Under the pieces are notes generated by a model. The model was given only the letters and a program-made list of their open reading frames with translations, did not search any database and had not been told where the DNA came from. From the NCBI RefSeq assembly GCF_002994045.1, contig NZ_MQUC01000003.1, forward strand, positions 844,501 through 908,500: DNA of 64,000 nt. Direction: 5' to 3'. Each line of letters begins with the position of its first letter. Position 1 is the first letter of the stretch. The translations under genes and the position numbers were made by a program. Below are positions 25,505 to 34,807 of this stretch, piece after piece. Source of the stretch: Nonlabens agnitus (GTDB lineage: Bacteria; Bacteroidota; Bacteroidia; Flavobacteriales; Flavobacteriaceae).

Positions 25505-26104
25505 TTATTCAATCACGCCGCATGCGACTCTTGCGCCAGCTGCACCACTAGGTTGTGATGTGAAATCGTCTGCAGTTGCGTGTACGATAACACCTTTGCC
25601 TACGATGTTTTTAGTTTCGTCATCACAGCCTATACACCATTGGTCCGTCGAAAACTTAAGGACAGCTGTACCTTCTTCATCTGCTTCAAGGTTTCCTATA
25701 TCGCCCATGTGGTAGCTACCATCACCCCAATCGCCGTGCTCATCTGATGTAGGATTCCAGTGGCCACCTGCGCTTGAACCGTCCATGGCGCTACAATCCC
25801 CATTTTCATGAATATGGATCGCATGTGTCCCAGCTGCAGTAAACCCTGTTAGGTTTGCACTCATAGTGACCACACCATTTTCTTCTACAAACGATATAGA
25901 TCCAGTTACGTTGCTTTCACTTTTGGATCCCATAGGCACTACGATCGATTTTTTTTCATCCATGCCTTCGTTATCCATTTCGTCGTTCATTTCAACTTCT
26001 TCAGTATCCATGTTGTTTTCGTCCATTGCGTCGCTTTCTTTTTCTTTACAAGAGACTGTGAAAACTAATGCCATGATCATGATGGCTACGTTTAATTTTT
26101 TCAT
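25505..26104 (-). CDS. sodC: Cu-Zn superoxide dismutase, lipoprotein
   Basis: A 199-residue lipoprotein with lipobox VSC near 19, followed by an acidic linker rich in Asp, Glu, Asn and Met. The SOD domain holds HAIHIHENGDC (Cu ligands His-x-His), SAGGHWNPT, the zinc loop with HMGDIG, and the C-terminal GKGVIVHAT with a final Cys in ARVACGVIE, giving the disulfide with the earlier Cys. It would remove superoxide in the periplasm or at the outer membrane. It is a single-gene unit with a terminator; the Met-rich linker may bind copper. Confidence 0.95.
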   Translation of the reverse strand: MKKLNVAIMIMALVFTVSCKEKESDAMDENNMDTEEVEMNDEMDNEGMDEKKSIVVPMGSKSESNVTGSISFVEENGVVTMSANLTGFTAAGTHAIHIHENGDCSAMDGSSAGGHWNPTSDEHGDWGDGSYHMGDIGNLEADEEGTAVLKFSTDQWCIGCDDETKNIVGKGVIVHATADDFTSQPSGAAGARVACGVIE

Positions 26105-26198
26105 TTGATTTTTTTTAGTGATTAGATTTGATGGTTAAAGTTAGTCAAGTGCTTTACCACGACCAACCATTTCACAATTCTTTAAAAATCAATTCATT

Positions 26199-26693
26199 TT
26201 AATAGGGTAGTAGTTTCTCAAACCTGATGGGGTTGAGGTTTCCCATTTTCAGATTCTCCATCGCGTTGAGCGCCACATCGACTCTTTTTTGCGAATCCTT
26301 GATGCCATAAATCATGAAAATGATGTTGCGTTGTTTACCAGGCAATAGGGATTCAAAGATTTCATAAGCTTCATAATCACTTAATAGAACCGCTTCCAAT
26401 TCTTCCGTCATTGGCGCTTGATACTTGCTGGTATCTTCTTTCATGGTGACGTTGACGGTATTGCCTTCTTCTATTGCTAAGGCTTTTTTGTTTGCCTTAG
26501 AGAGCATCAAGTATTTGATACCCTTTCTTTTGATAACGCCAGCATAGAGCGTCATTTCCTTTCCTGAAACGATTAAATCTGCTACGACTCTTTTGATTTT
26601 TGCTGATTCAAGCTGTTCTGAAATATCCTCTGGTATGATCAAGGCGCCAACCCAACCATTATGCGTCAATGTGGTTTCAAAAGTGAAGATCAT
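26199..26693 (-). CDS. DUF1905/YdeI family protein
   Basis: A 164-residue protein. The N-terminal half is a DUF1905 beta fold (FETTLTHNGWVGALIIPEDISEQL, then YAGVIKRKGIKYLMLSKANKKALAIEEGN). The C-terminal helices (PMTEELEAVLLSDYEAYEIFESLLPGKQRNIIFMI) match bacteriocin-protection/YdeI-type helical proteins. Its molecular role is unclear. It overlaps the hydrolase-OsmC stop by four bases on the same strand, so the pair is coupled, with the hydrolase gene upstream. Confidence 0.85.
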   Translation of the reverse strand: MIFTFETTLTHNGWVGALIIPEDISEQLESAKIKRVVADLIVSGKEMTLYAGVIKRKGIKYLMLSKANKKALAIEEGNTVNVTMKEDTSKYQAPMTEELEAVLLSDYEAYEIFESLLPGKQRNIIFMIYGIKDSQKRVDVALNAMENLKMGNLNPIRFEKLLPY

Positions 26694-27901
26694 AACAGGT
26701 GTGTGATCACTTGAGTTTTGGAATGTAGGGTTCTATGCACGGGACATTTATCGGCTATTTCCAGTAGTTTTTTAATTTGGTGATCCTCCAGTTCTTTAGG
26801 GAATTTGATGTGTCTTGTGAAGGTGTCAATTTTGGAGCTATTGTCCTCGCAGTTTTCACAGTCAGCGGCATGTTGCTTGTCATACGTCACATGACATTCT
26901 ACATCTTCCACGTGCCATTTTTTGCGCTTGGAATACATCTGTATCGTCATCACGGTACAGGCCGCTAGTCCGCTGGATAATAAATCGTATGGAGTAGGAC
27001 CGTAGTCATTTCCTTTAATTTCTAGCGGCTCATCCACGGTTAAGTAATGTTTTCCAGCTTTAACTTGGGTAGTGAAACCATCTGCGGCATTAAGACTTGC
27101 AGCTATTTCATGTCGGGATTTAATGGTTTTTATTTCTGGTAGTTCCAGATAACGACTGGCCCAACCCGCAATCACATTGCCTACATAATGACTGTCTTCC
27201 TTGTTGGTAAGAAGATGGTCTGCACCATCTAGACTTAAAAAGCTTTTGGGATGGATCGCGGCGTGATACAATCGTTCTGCATGCTGTATTCCAACCGTGT
27301 TATCCTGTGGTGAATGGCAAATTAATAGAGGTTTGCGCATATCTCTCAAGGTTTGCGTCAACATCTGTTCATCCACATCGCGCAGGAATTGCTCCTTGAT
27401 TTTAAACGGGCGACCGCTCAATTCTACCACGGCTTCTCCATTTTCAATAATGGCTTCAATTTGATCGCCAAAAAGGTGTTTCACATGCTTTGTGTCGCTA
27501 GGTGTTCCAATAGTTGCTACAGCTTGAATGGATTCCGCTTTCGCGGAAGCGAAAATTATAGCAGCACCACCTAAGGAATGTCCTATGGCGAGTGATGGTG
27601 CTTTATGATGAGTCGACAGGTAATCTATGGCGGCCAGTAGATCCTCGACATTGCCAGAGAAATTTGTGTCCCCAAAATCACCGTCAGAATCGCCCAAACC
27701 TGTAAAGTCAAACCTGAGCACGCCAAAACCCGAAGATGTCAAGGCTCGCGTGATATTGCGGGTCGCCGTAAAGTTTTTACTACAGGTGAAACAATGTGCA
27801 AAAACCGCATAATTATGCGGTTTTTGATCAACAGGTAGTTCCAGGCGACCACTTAGTTCATAGCCATCTGCATTCTGGAAGGTGATTTTTTCCATTTTCA
27901 T
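26690..27901 (-). CDS. Bifunctional alpha/beta hydrolase-OsmC family protein
   Basis: A 403-residue fusion. Residues 1-250 are an alpha/beta hydrolase: oxyanion region AHCFTCSKNF, nucleophile Ser109 in GHSLGGAA, a late Asp and His in CHSPQDN and DGADHLL. Residues 262-403 are an OsmC domain with Cys in SGLAACTVMT and CPVHRT, the redox pair. OsmC domains reduce organic hydroperoxides. The palindrome variant (one mismatch) gives FASAKAES right after the nucleophile elbow. The start could be M1 or M3. This fusion is common in Bacteroidota. Confidence 0.92.
   Translation of the reverse strand: MKMEKITFQNADGYELSGRLELPVDQKPHNYAVFAHCFTCSKNFTATRNITRALTSSGFGVLRFDFTGLGDSDGDFGDTNFSGNVEDLLAAIDYLSTHHKAPSLAIGHSLGGAAIIFASAKAESIQAVATIGTPSDTKHVKHLFGDQIEAIIENGEAVVELSGRPFKIKEQFLRDVDEQMLTQTLRDMRKPLLICHSPQDNTVGIQHAERLYHAAIHPKSFLSLDGADHLLTNKEDSHYVGNVIAGWASRYLELPEIKTIKSRHEIAASLNAADGFTTQVKAGKHYLTVDEPLEIKGNDYGPTPYDLLSSGLAACTVMTIQMYSKRKKWHVEDVECHVTYDKQHAADCENCEDNSSKIDTFTRHIKFPKELEDHQIKKLLEIADKCPVHRTLHSKTQVITHLL
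27537..27550. repeat. Dispersed palindrome, one mismatch
   Basis: GCTTTCGCGGAAGC, read ASAKA in the hydrolase-OsmC gene on the minus strand. Confidence 0.85.
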
Positions 27902-27907
27902 AGGCTA

Positions 27908-30900
27908 CTATTCCCAAAGGTTGATCTGGACATTTTTCATTTCGTTTTTGTAGGGCTCCCATGTCTGGTCCAGCCACTGTTGCGTTTCGGTCATGGCTTT
28001 GTTGGCAGCTTGCTGGGCTTGCTCGAACAACTGGCTTTCCGTTTTAGTTTGTGGACCTTGACGGCTATCGATGTACCCACGTGCGCTACCTATACGTTGA
28101 GTAACGGTAACCTCTGGATTGCGTGTGATTCCTTGACGTTCATCAATTGATCCAAAGTATTTTGCCTGTTCCTTTTCAATGGCTTTGATAATGGAATCTG
28201 TGGTTTTTATTTGTTCTTCATATGCTTTTTTATCTTTTTCTTTAAGCATCTCATTAAAAGTGGTGGCCGTTTTTTTGTTTTCGGCAAGTTTTTGAGTGAT
28301 GTCATAAACCTCTTGGGTCAACGCTTCCAGCTTTTTCATGGCGTCGTATTTTGCCTTACGGTCTGCTGCGGTCAATTCATCCACTCGTGGGTCATCCTCA
28401 ACCGTAATCATGGTTTCACTAGTGACATCTCCATATTCCATCACTGCTTTATAGGTTCCTGGCAATACATCTACACCAGCATTTTCTCTTTTGCTCTTAT
28501 TGATATTGCGCGATGGATAATTGCCACCTTTCTCGCGCAGTCTCCAGCTCCATTGATAGATTCCTGTTTCTTTGGGAACTTTGGATTCCAAGGTCCTGAT
28601 CAAACGGTCACCATCGTATATCTTAAGGCGTATGGTGTCTCTTGCCGTGCTATCCACCTGCTTGGAAAGTTCTTTGTCAAAGTAATATTTGAAAGATCCT
28701 GAGCTGCCGCGGTTCTCACCTTGATAAATGGCATCACCACCAAAACGGCTTCCGGTAGGTTGTTGATATCTTGCTTGATAAGCGATAGGCGGCTCAAATA
28801 ATTTGATGGGTTGATCGTATTTCGCTTTCGCGGAAGCAATGTCCTTCAAAGGTCTAATATCATCCAAAACCCATGCGGCACGTCCAAAGGTTCCTATAAC
28901 TAGATCCTGTTCTCTAGGATGAATCACTAGATCCTTTACAGAAACCGTAGGGAATCCATTGGTGTATTTTACCCAATTCTCACCAGCATCAATCGAGATG
29001 TAAAGTCCATCGTCTGTACCAAGGAACATGAGATTGTTCTGGTCTGGAGCCTCGATTATGCTTAACGTATAGCTTTCTACATCGTCTGCATCTACAATGC
29101 GTTTCCAGCTCTTACCATAATCTGTGGTACGGTAGGCATAAGGCTCGTAATTAAATCTGCGGTAGTCGTTTGCAACAAGTAGGGCATGACCTTTTTTTGT
29201 TGCAGATGCTTTGATTTGTGCAATCCAGCTTCCTTCAGGCAGGCCTTTAAGTCCTTTACTAATGTCTGTCCAGCTGCCGCCGCCATCTTTAGTAACATGA
29301 ACGCGACCGTCGTCAGATCCTGTATAAATAATATTGCGCTCTGCGGCGCTAGGTTCGATGACAAGCAGTGTGGTATGATTTTCTGCTCCAGTGGCATCCA
29401 TGGTCAATCCACCAGATTCTCCTTGTTTTTGCTTTTCAGGATCGTTAGTGGTCAAATCTGGACTGATCACGGTCCAAGTCAAACCTTTGTCAGTGGACTT
29501 ATGTACGAACTGGCTCCCAAAATACAGCGTACTGCTATCAAATGGATCGATGTTTATTGCCGAATTCCAGTTGAATCGCAATGCAACATCTGGATCTGGA
29601 TGTGTAGGTTTAACGCTGTAGTTATTTCCTGTCTGCCAGTCAAATCGTTGCACAGAGCCTTGCTGACTCATGGAGTATCCAAAACGACTGTTGTCTGGAT
29701 CTGGAACCACGTCAAAACCATCGCCAAAGCTAATTTCCTGCCAGTAGCTATTTCTTATTCCTTGATCGCGCCAGGTATAGGCAGGACCACGCCAGCTACC
29801 GTTATCTTGCATACCGCCATAAACATTGTAGGGTATATCCATATCTACATTAATATGGTAAAATTGTGCAACCGGTAAGTTGCCTATGAATCTCCAGGAT
29901 TTACCTCTATCTCGAGTGATGTTCAAACCACCGTCATTACCGTCAATCATAAACGAGCCATCTTCTGGATGTATGTACCAGGCATGGTGGTCTGGATGCA
30001 CACCATTGTTAGCGCCGTAAGCTGGCATTAATTGTTCAAAGTTTTTACCACCATCTTCAGAAACGTTGACGTAGGTAAACACAGAATAAACTCGGTTCTC
30101 ATTAATGGGATCTACATAGATTTCAGAATAATAGAAAGGTCTGTTACCTATGTCGCTCTTGTCATTAATTTTCTTCCAGTTAAAACCACCATCTTCACTT
30201 TTGTAAAGTGCATTCTTTTTGGCTTCAACCAGAGCATAAATAATATCTGGATTGCTGCGAGCTATGGCAACACCTATGCGTCCCAACTCACCGCCTGGAA
30301 GACCTTCCTTATCGGTCATTTTTTTCCAGTTTGCACCACCATCGTGAGTGATATAAAGACCAGAACCTTCACCTCCAGATTTAAAGAACCATGGATCACG
30401 CTTGTGTTCCCACATCGCTGCAATTAGTTTATTAGGGTTGCTAGGATCCATCACTAGATCTGCCGCACCAGACTTGTCGTTGGTGTATAAAACCTTGTTC
30501 CAGGTCTTCCCGCCATCTGTGGTTTTGAATACACCACGTTCTGGATGCTCGCCCCATGGAGAGCCTATGGCTGCGGCATAAACAACATCTGGATTTGTAG
30601 GGTCAATGATCACTCTATGAATGTGTCGTGTCTTCTCGAGACCCATAGATTGCCAGGATTTTCCAGCATCTAGCGATTTGAAGATCCCATAACCACCATT
30701 GAGCGAGTTACGAGGATTTCCTTCTCCTGTTCCAGCCCAGATAACGCTAGGATTAGACTGCTGTATTGCAACTGCACCTATGGAAGCCGTGACTTGATCG
30801 TCAAAAATGGGTTCCCAAGCGATGCCACCACTTTCAGATTTCCACAAACCACCACTGGCAGTACCTGCATAGATGATGTCTGGGTTACTTTCTACCACAT

Positions 30901-31039
30901 CGATGGCAGTAACACGGCCCGACATGCCGCCAGGTCCTATGTTTCTAGGTTTGAGATTTTTAACCAGATCCAGATCTAGCTTTTGTGAAACGGCCAGTAA
31001 AGGCAACAATAGAAGTAGTAAAAATGTGTAATTCTTCAT
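27908..31039 (-). CDS. Sortilin/VPS10-like beta-propeller protein (exported)
   Basis: A 1043-residue exported protein. Signal peptide MKNYTFLLLLLLPLLAVSQ, then a run of BNR/Asp-box repeats (SGGIAWEPIFDD, SLDAGKSWQS, KTTDGGKTWNKV, SEDGGFNWKKI, STDKGLTWTVI, TKDGGGSWTDI) that build two propellers of the Sortilin type. A C-terminal beta domain near 780-880 (IRLKIYDGDRLIRTL) and a helical region (residues about 890-960) follow. In Bacteroidota such proteins are usually called glycosyl hydrolase, but I see no catalytic evidence. It carries a palindrome variant read IASAKAKYDQ. The start is supported by the signal peptide. Confidence 0.88.
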   Translation of the reverse strand: MKNYTFLLLLLLPLLAVSQKLDLDLVKNLKPRNIGPGGMSGRVTAIDVVESNPDIIYAGTASGGLWKSESGGIAWEPIFDDQVTASIGAVAIQQSNPSVIWAGTGEGNPRNSLNGGYGIFKSLDAGKSWQSMGLEKTRHIHRVIIDPTNPDVVYAAAIGSPWGEHPERGVFKTTDGGKTWNKVLYTNDKSGAADLVMDPSNPNKLIAAMWEHKRDPWFFKSGGEGSGLYITHDGGANWKKMTDKEGLPGGELGRIGVAIARSNPDIIYALVEAKKNALYKSEDGGFNWKKINDKSDIGNRPFYYSEIYVDPINENRVYSVFTYVNVSEDGGKNFEQLMPAYGANNGVHPDHHAWYIHPEDGSFMIDGNDGGLNITRDRGKSWRFIGNLPVAQFYHINVDMDIPYNVYGGMQDNGSWRGPAYTWRDQGIRNSYWQEISFGDGFDVVPDPDNSRFGYSMSQQGSVQRFDWQTGNNYSVKPTHPDPDVALRFNWNSAINIDPFDSSTLYFGSQFVHKSTDKGLTWTVISPDLTTNDPEKQKQGESGGLTMDATGAENHTTLLVIEPSAAERNIIYTGSDDGRVHVTKDGGGSWTDISKGLKGLPEGSWIAQIKASATKKGHALLVANDYRRFNYEPYAYRTTDYGKSWKRIVDADDVESYTLSIIEAPDQNNLMFLGTDDGLYISIDAGENWVKYTNGFPTVSVKDLVIHPREQDLVIGTFGRAAWVLDDIRPLKDIASAKAKYDQPIKLFEPPIAYQARYQQPTGSRFGGDAIYQGENRGSSGSFKYYFDKELSKQVDSTARDTIRLKIYDGDRLIRTLESKVPKETGIYQWSWRLREKGGNYPSRNINKSKRENAGVDVLPGTYKAVMEYGDVTSETMITVEDDPRVDELTAADRKAKYDAMKKLEALTQEVYDITQKLAENKKTATTFNEMLKEKDKKAYEEQIKTTDSIIKAIEKEQAKYFGSIDERQGITRNPEVTVTQRIGSARGYIDSRQGPQTKTESQLFEQAQQAANKAMTETQQWLDQTWEPYKNEMKNVQINLWE
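28824..28837. repeat. Dispersed palindrome, one mismatch
   Basis: GCTTTCGCGGAAGC, the same variant as at 27537, read IASAKA in the sortilin-like gene. Confidence 0.85.
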
Positions 31040-31078
31040 GAAACTAAATTAAGTTCCTAAAGATATGAATTGATTTTC

Positions 31079-31092
31079 GCTTTCGCGAAAGC
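31079..31092. repeat. Dispersed palindrome, exact copy
   Basis: Intergenic, 9 bp from the amine oxidase stop and 39 bp from the sortilin-like gene start. Confidence 0.95.
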
Positions 31093-31101
31093 GAATCTAC
31101 C

Positions 31102-32157
31102 TCAAATCAATTCCTTTATACGATCAAAGGTTTTATAAGCAGAATTTACAGCACCTTCCATATAACCCGGAAGGACAGCACTGGTTTCAGAACCAGCCAT
31201 GATCAAACTGTTGTTGTTAAAACTGGACCTTAAAATAGGATGACCGTTATGCTGGTGCGGTGGCAGATTCATGGTCCCTGCAGAAGCGGTAAACGGCTCT
31301 TCATTCCAGGCATATTCCTCATAGGAAACATGATCCATGACAGGTTTCCCTAAAAAGGAACTTAACTGCTCCAATACTTGATCCTTGCGTGTCGCTTTAT
31401 CCATGGCGCTCACTTGCGGATTCAAAAATCCCATGATGGCAAAGCGGTCGCCGGTCTGATTTGAATAATCATACACCTCGCTTGCCGCTGAAAAGTTGCT
31501 AAACGCGGTTACCGGAATGTTGAGTTCTTTCCAAAAAGCGGTTTTAAAACCCAAACCAAACTTAATGCTGCCTTGCATCCAGGTATGTGTATTTCTGGCT
31601 ATTTCTAGATAGTCATCGGGAAGTCCTGGATTATAAGTCAACTCGCATGCCAGTGCTGGTGGTAATGTATTGATGACTATGTCTGCGTCATAAAATCCAT
31701 TAGTGGTCTGAATGGTATATTTGGAATAGCGATAGGCGATGTTGATTACTTGAGAATCTAATTTGATTTTATCTGGGTTTAATTGGGACGCCAGCGAGAG
31801 AGTCAAATTGGTTGTACCACCATGAATTCGATAACTGGTCTGTTGCTGCTCTGGGATTTCAATTTGTTGAAAAGCCTGGTTGGGACTCGGCTGATACCAC
31901 ACTTTATTACCCATTTCTTGAGGAAAAGAAAGAAGTTCAAGTTCTTTCAAAAGCCCTATCAATTGTGGGTTGTAATCCCAAAACCATGCGGCGCCTAGAT
32001 CTACCGGTATGTGGTTACCAGACATTTTTGTAAAAATACGGCCGCCTAGTCGTGGTCTTGCCTCCAGAACGTGGAAATCAATTCCAGCCTTATTTAAGAG
32101 ATAAGCCAGTGTCAAGCCTGTAAGACCACCACCGATTATAGATACTTTTGAATGCAT
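31102..32157 (-). CDS. Flavin-containing amine oxidase family protein
   Basis: I place the start at 32157 (MHSKVSIIGGG); the longer frame to 32190 lies in the terminator of the upstream gene. About 351 residues. The N-terminal FAD fold has VSIIGGGLTGLTLAYLL, then EARPRLGGRI and DLGAAWFWDYNP; the C-terminal FAD motif is AGSETSAVLPGYMEGAVNSAY. Such enzymes oxidise amines or related substrates with FAD; the substrate is unknown. It may belong to a short unit with the S41 peptidase, although a terminator separates them. Confidence 0.9.
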   Translation of the reverse strand: MHSKVSIIGGGLTGLTLAYLLNKAGIDFHVLEARPRLGGRIFTKMSGNHIPVDLGAAWFWDYNPQLIGLLKELELLSFPQEMGNKVWYQPSPNQAFQQIEIPEQQQTSYRIHGGTTNLTLSLASQLNPDKIKLDSQVINIAYRYSKYTIQTTNGFYDADIVINTLPPALACELTYNPGLPDDYLEIARNTHTWMQGSIKFGLGFKTAFWKELNIPVTAFSNFSAASEVYDYSNQTGDRFAIMGFLNPQVSAMDKATRKDQVLEQLSSFLGKPVMDHVSYEEYAWNEEPFTASAGTMNLPPHQHNGHPILRSSFNNNSLIMAGSETSAVLPGYMEGAVNSAYKTFDRIKELI

Positions 32158-32186
32158 AAAAAAGCCTTTGGGAAATTCCAAAGGCT
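32157..32186 (-). terminator. Terminator of the S41 peptidase gene, touching the next start codon
   Basis: AGCCTTTGG (32163-32171) pairs with CCAAAGGCT (32178-32186). On the minus strand the T run follows and meets the ATG at 32157. It rules out the upstream start of the amine oxidase frame. Confidence 0.85.
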
Positions 32187-32209
32187 GCAAAGATACGTTG
32201 TGATACAGC

Positions 32210-33655
32210 TTACTTTATAGGCAGCGTGGTATCTTCCTTCCACATTTCATTACCCAGTGGCTTGAAATCATTACTGTCCATAAATTCAAGGTTTTGAACA
32301 CTTAGTGAAATATCAGTTGGTCTCCAGATACTTCCATTAATGGATATATCGTTAAGGCACGCTCTCAACAAAGGTTCATCAGGATCGCCTAAAACTCCAA
32401 GGTTACCGAAATCCTCTCGTAAAGCAATATCAGGAGCAAGACCGTCAAAGTAATCTGTGTTTCCTATGCTGTTAAGACTTTTTAGTACTAATGGCTGCAT
32501 TGCATAACGATGTGAAGTATTTGCTCCAGAACGTCCAAAATCCTCGCTGTCGTACAAAGTAATGCTTGCCTGAAACTTACCTGCCGTTTCATCACCTACT
32601 TGAACCACATTGATATAAGGATCCAAGGCGTTGATCACCAATTCGCTAGCACTGGCGCTACTTGAGGTAGTAATGATGTGCACCTTATTAAGACCTAATC
32701 GATTGAGATTATTACCATCAAAAGTGGTGTTTCTAAAGAAATTGGTCAATTGATCAGGATTGTTGTTTTGGAGAAATTCCTGTACTTCAGGATTCCATTG
32801 TTCTCTGGAATATACATCAGTGGTAGGGTTGTTAGTGATGAGACTTCCCAGTGTGATAGCGGTATTGACACTACCACCGCTATTGTATCTAAGATCCAGA
32901 ACAAGATTGGTAACACCTTGTGCTTTAAAATCTGCAAATACAGCATTGAGATTATCGTCATATTGCCTCAAGAAACTATTGTAAAGTAGGTAGCCTATTT
33001 TAGCATTACCTTGAGTGATGACTTTACTCACTAGAATTGGGTCTTCCTGTAGCTGTGTTTTTGAAAGTGTTATTTCGTCTCCATTGGCAACAGGATTACC
33101 ACCATTAAAATCAGCTAGGCCTATGGTATAGGTGTTTTGTGCTAACAATGTTCTAAAATTAGTGTCATTCAATTGAATGCCATCAATCGCATTAAAGATC
33201 TGACCACGCTCGACACCTTTATTATCAGCATCAGAATTGGGCAACACATAACGTAGATAACCAAAAACTTGGCTTTGATTACCTTGATATCTAACTAAAC
33301 CGAATTCCATACCATTGTTCAGAGTGTTTCCTGACAGTGCCTGTTCTAAGGCAACGTAATCACTGACTACGATGCTGAAAGGATCTGTACGCTCGCGGTC
33401 AAAGATTAAGGATTCAAAAAAGGATTCTGGTGAATCAAATTGGGAATGATAATTTTCCAACTCTGCTGTTGTTGCAAAACGGTCATTATCTAATACATCC
33501 ACATTAGGTTTATATAAGTAGAAGGTATTCATGCCTCGATAGATAAAGTTCTTTACTATTCTATCGCTGGCAAATTGATCATCATTATCTTCTGCACAAC
33601 TGGATAGGATTCCCATGCTGGCGATAATGATAAATAGGGATTTGAAAAGTTTCAT
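32210..33655 (-). CDS. S41 family C-terminal processing-type peptidase, lipoprotein
   Basis: Start at MKLFKSLFIIIASMGILSSC (33655), whose lipobox LSSC makes it a lipoprotein; an earlier ATG adds eleven residues. The mature part has an N-terminal domain, a PDZ-like segment (VLPNSDADNKGVERGQIFNAIDG) and the tail-specific protease domain (NLVLDLRYNSGGSVNTAI). The catalytic Ser is in SSSASASELVINAL and the Lys in DETAGKFQAS. It resembles Bacteroidota S41 lipoproteins facing the periplasm. Natural substrates are unknown. Confidence 0.92.
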   Translation of the reverse strand: MKLFKSLFIIIASMGILSSCAEDNDDQFASDRIVKNFIYRGMNTFYLYKPNVDVLDNDRFATTAELENYHSQFDSPESFFESLIFDRERTDPFSIVVSDYVALEQALSGNTLNNGMEFGLVRYQGNQSQVFGYLRYVLPNSDADNKGVERGQIFNAIDGIQLNDTNFRTLLAQNTYTIGLADFNGGNPVANGDEITLSKTQLQEDPILVSKVITQGNAKIGYLLYNSFLRQYDDNLNAVFADFKAQGVTNLVLDLRYNSGGSVNTAITLGSLITNNPTTDVYSREQWNPEVQEFLQNNNPDQLTNFFRNTTFDGNNLNRLGLNKVHIITTSSSASASELVINALDPYINVVQVGDETAGKFQASITLYDSEDFGRSGANTSHRYAMQPLVLKSLNSIGNTDYFDGLAPDIALREDFGNLGVLGDPDEPLLRACLNDISINGSIWRPTDISLSVQNLEFMDSNDFKPLGNEMWKEDTTLPIK

Positions 33656-33773
33656 AAAGGGAAAATATATAGAGCTAAAAATAATCAATGTCCTTTACAG
33701 ACATCATAAATCACTTAAGTAATGCACAAATCATGCTACATATCGATGCTTTAGGAAAAAAATGCAAGGCTTT

Positions 33774-33799
33774 TGTAACAACTCGATAGTAGGCTCGTC
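33774..33799 (+). promoter_or_regulatory. Candidate ECF-type promoter
   Basis: TGTAACA (33774-33780) and CGTC (33796-33799), with 16 bases between AAC and CGTC, fit the usual ECF -35/-10 layout. It lies just upstream of a sigma gene, which suggests autoregulation. Confidence 0.45.
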
Positions 33800-33819
33800 A
33801 TGAAAATAGAACCGCAGGA

Positions 33820-34329
33820 ATGAATCAACCAACTTTCATAGCGACCTTCAAAGAAGTACAGCAAAAAATGTATTTCCTATCCCGCAGATTGCTCACCTCG
33901 CATGAAGAGGCTGCAGATGCTGTACAGGAAACCATGTTGAAGCTTTGGGAAAAGCGATCTGATATCAAAGACATCAATAATAAGGAAGCCTATGCGATGC
34001 AGATGGTGAAGAATTATTCCCTAGATAGATTAAAGAGTAAACAGGCCAGTCATTTAAAGATTGTACACAGCAATTATGAGTCTGCAGACCGCAATGCACA
34101 GGATGAACTGGAAAGAGAGTCGCAGGTAAGCATGGTGAGAAAAATGATTGCAGGCCTGCCAGAGAATTATAGAACCATACTGCACTTGCGTGATATTGAG
34201 CATTACGATTATGAAGCCATCGAGCGTATTATGGACATGAAGTCCACCGCAGTACGAGTCAATTTGAGCAGGGCACGCAAGTTGCTCAAGAAAAAAATAG
34301 AAGAAGCATATAAAACCGAAATAGCATGA
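33820..34329 (+). CDS. RNA polymerase ECF-type sigma factor
   Basis: A 169-residue sigma-70 family protein, with sigma2 (YFLSRRLLTSHEEAADAVQETMLKLWEKR) and sigma4 (AGLPENYRTILHLRDIEHYDYEAIERIMDMKSTAVRVNLSRARKLLKKKI). It is followed by a membrane anti-sigma-like gene (overlap of four bases) and two DUF4252 genes, a recurring Bacteroidota operon. It probably drives its own operon from the TGTAAC/CGTC promoter upstream. Its stress signal is not known. Confidence 0.95.
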   Translation: MNQPTFIATFKEVQQKMYFLSRRLLTSHEEAADAVQETMLKLWEKRSDIKDINNKEAYAMQMVKNYSLDRLKSKQASHLKIVHSNYESADRNAQDELERESQVSMVRKMIAGLPENYRTILHLRDIEHYDYEAIERIMDMKSTAVRVNLSRARKLLKKKIEEAYKTEIA

Positions 34330-34790
34330 ACAAGCTACTGGAAAAATATTGGGAAGGCGAGACCAGCCTTCAAGAAGAGCAGGATTTAAGAGATTATTTC
34401 AAAAGTGATCGTGTGTCTCAGGAGCACTTGGTCTACAAAGGTCTGTTTCATAGTTATGAGATGGAGAAGAGCATTGATGATGGTGGTTTTGACGCTTTCG
34501 CGAAAGTGAAATCAAAACAGCTCCACAACAAAAAATTCAATCGCAGGACCTGGACCGGCATTGCGGTAGCCGCGAGTGTTTCCCTAATGGTAGCTGTAGG
34601 TTCAGGCCTATATGATCATTCAAACGACGCTGATTTGGGAACCTATGAATCTCCAGAAGAAGCCTATGAAGCAACCGTGGCAGCCCTTGAATTAGTGTCC
34701 AGTAAATTCAACAAAGGCAAACAAAACTTGCAACCCATTACCCAAATAAATAAACAAACCGCACAGGTTTTTAATATCAACCAAGATTAA
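34326..34790 (+). CDS. Putative anti-sigma membrane protein
   Basis: A 154-residue protein. A cytoplasmic N-terminal part (MNKLLEKYWEGETSLQEEQDLRDYF) resembles anti-sigma sensors, one transmembrane segment lies near 76-93 (WTGIAVAASVSLMVAVGS), and a short periplasmic tail follows. The palindrome variant gives DAFAKVKSKQ at about 56. It is translationally coupled to the sigma gene and so is a likely anti-sigma regulator, but the family assignment is by context. Confidence 0.75.
   Translation: MNKLLEKYWEGETSLQEEQDLRDYFKSDRVSQEHLVYKGLFHSYEMEKSIDDGGFDAFAKVKSKQLHNKKFNRRTWTGIAVAASVSLMVAVGSGLYDHSNDADLGTYESPEEAYEATVAALELVSSKFNKGKQNLQPITQINKQTAQVFNINQD
34494..34507. repeat. Dispersed palindrome, one mismatch
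   Basis: GCTTTCGCGAAAGT, in the putative anti-sigma gene, read AFAKV. Confidence 0.85.
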
Positions 34791-34807
34791 TTTTTAAAAA
34801 CAAAACG

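Noticed and set aside
29186-29878. 230-codon open frame opposite the sortilin-like gene
   Set aside because: Composition (rich in Cys, Phe, Ser) is typical of an antisense shadow.
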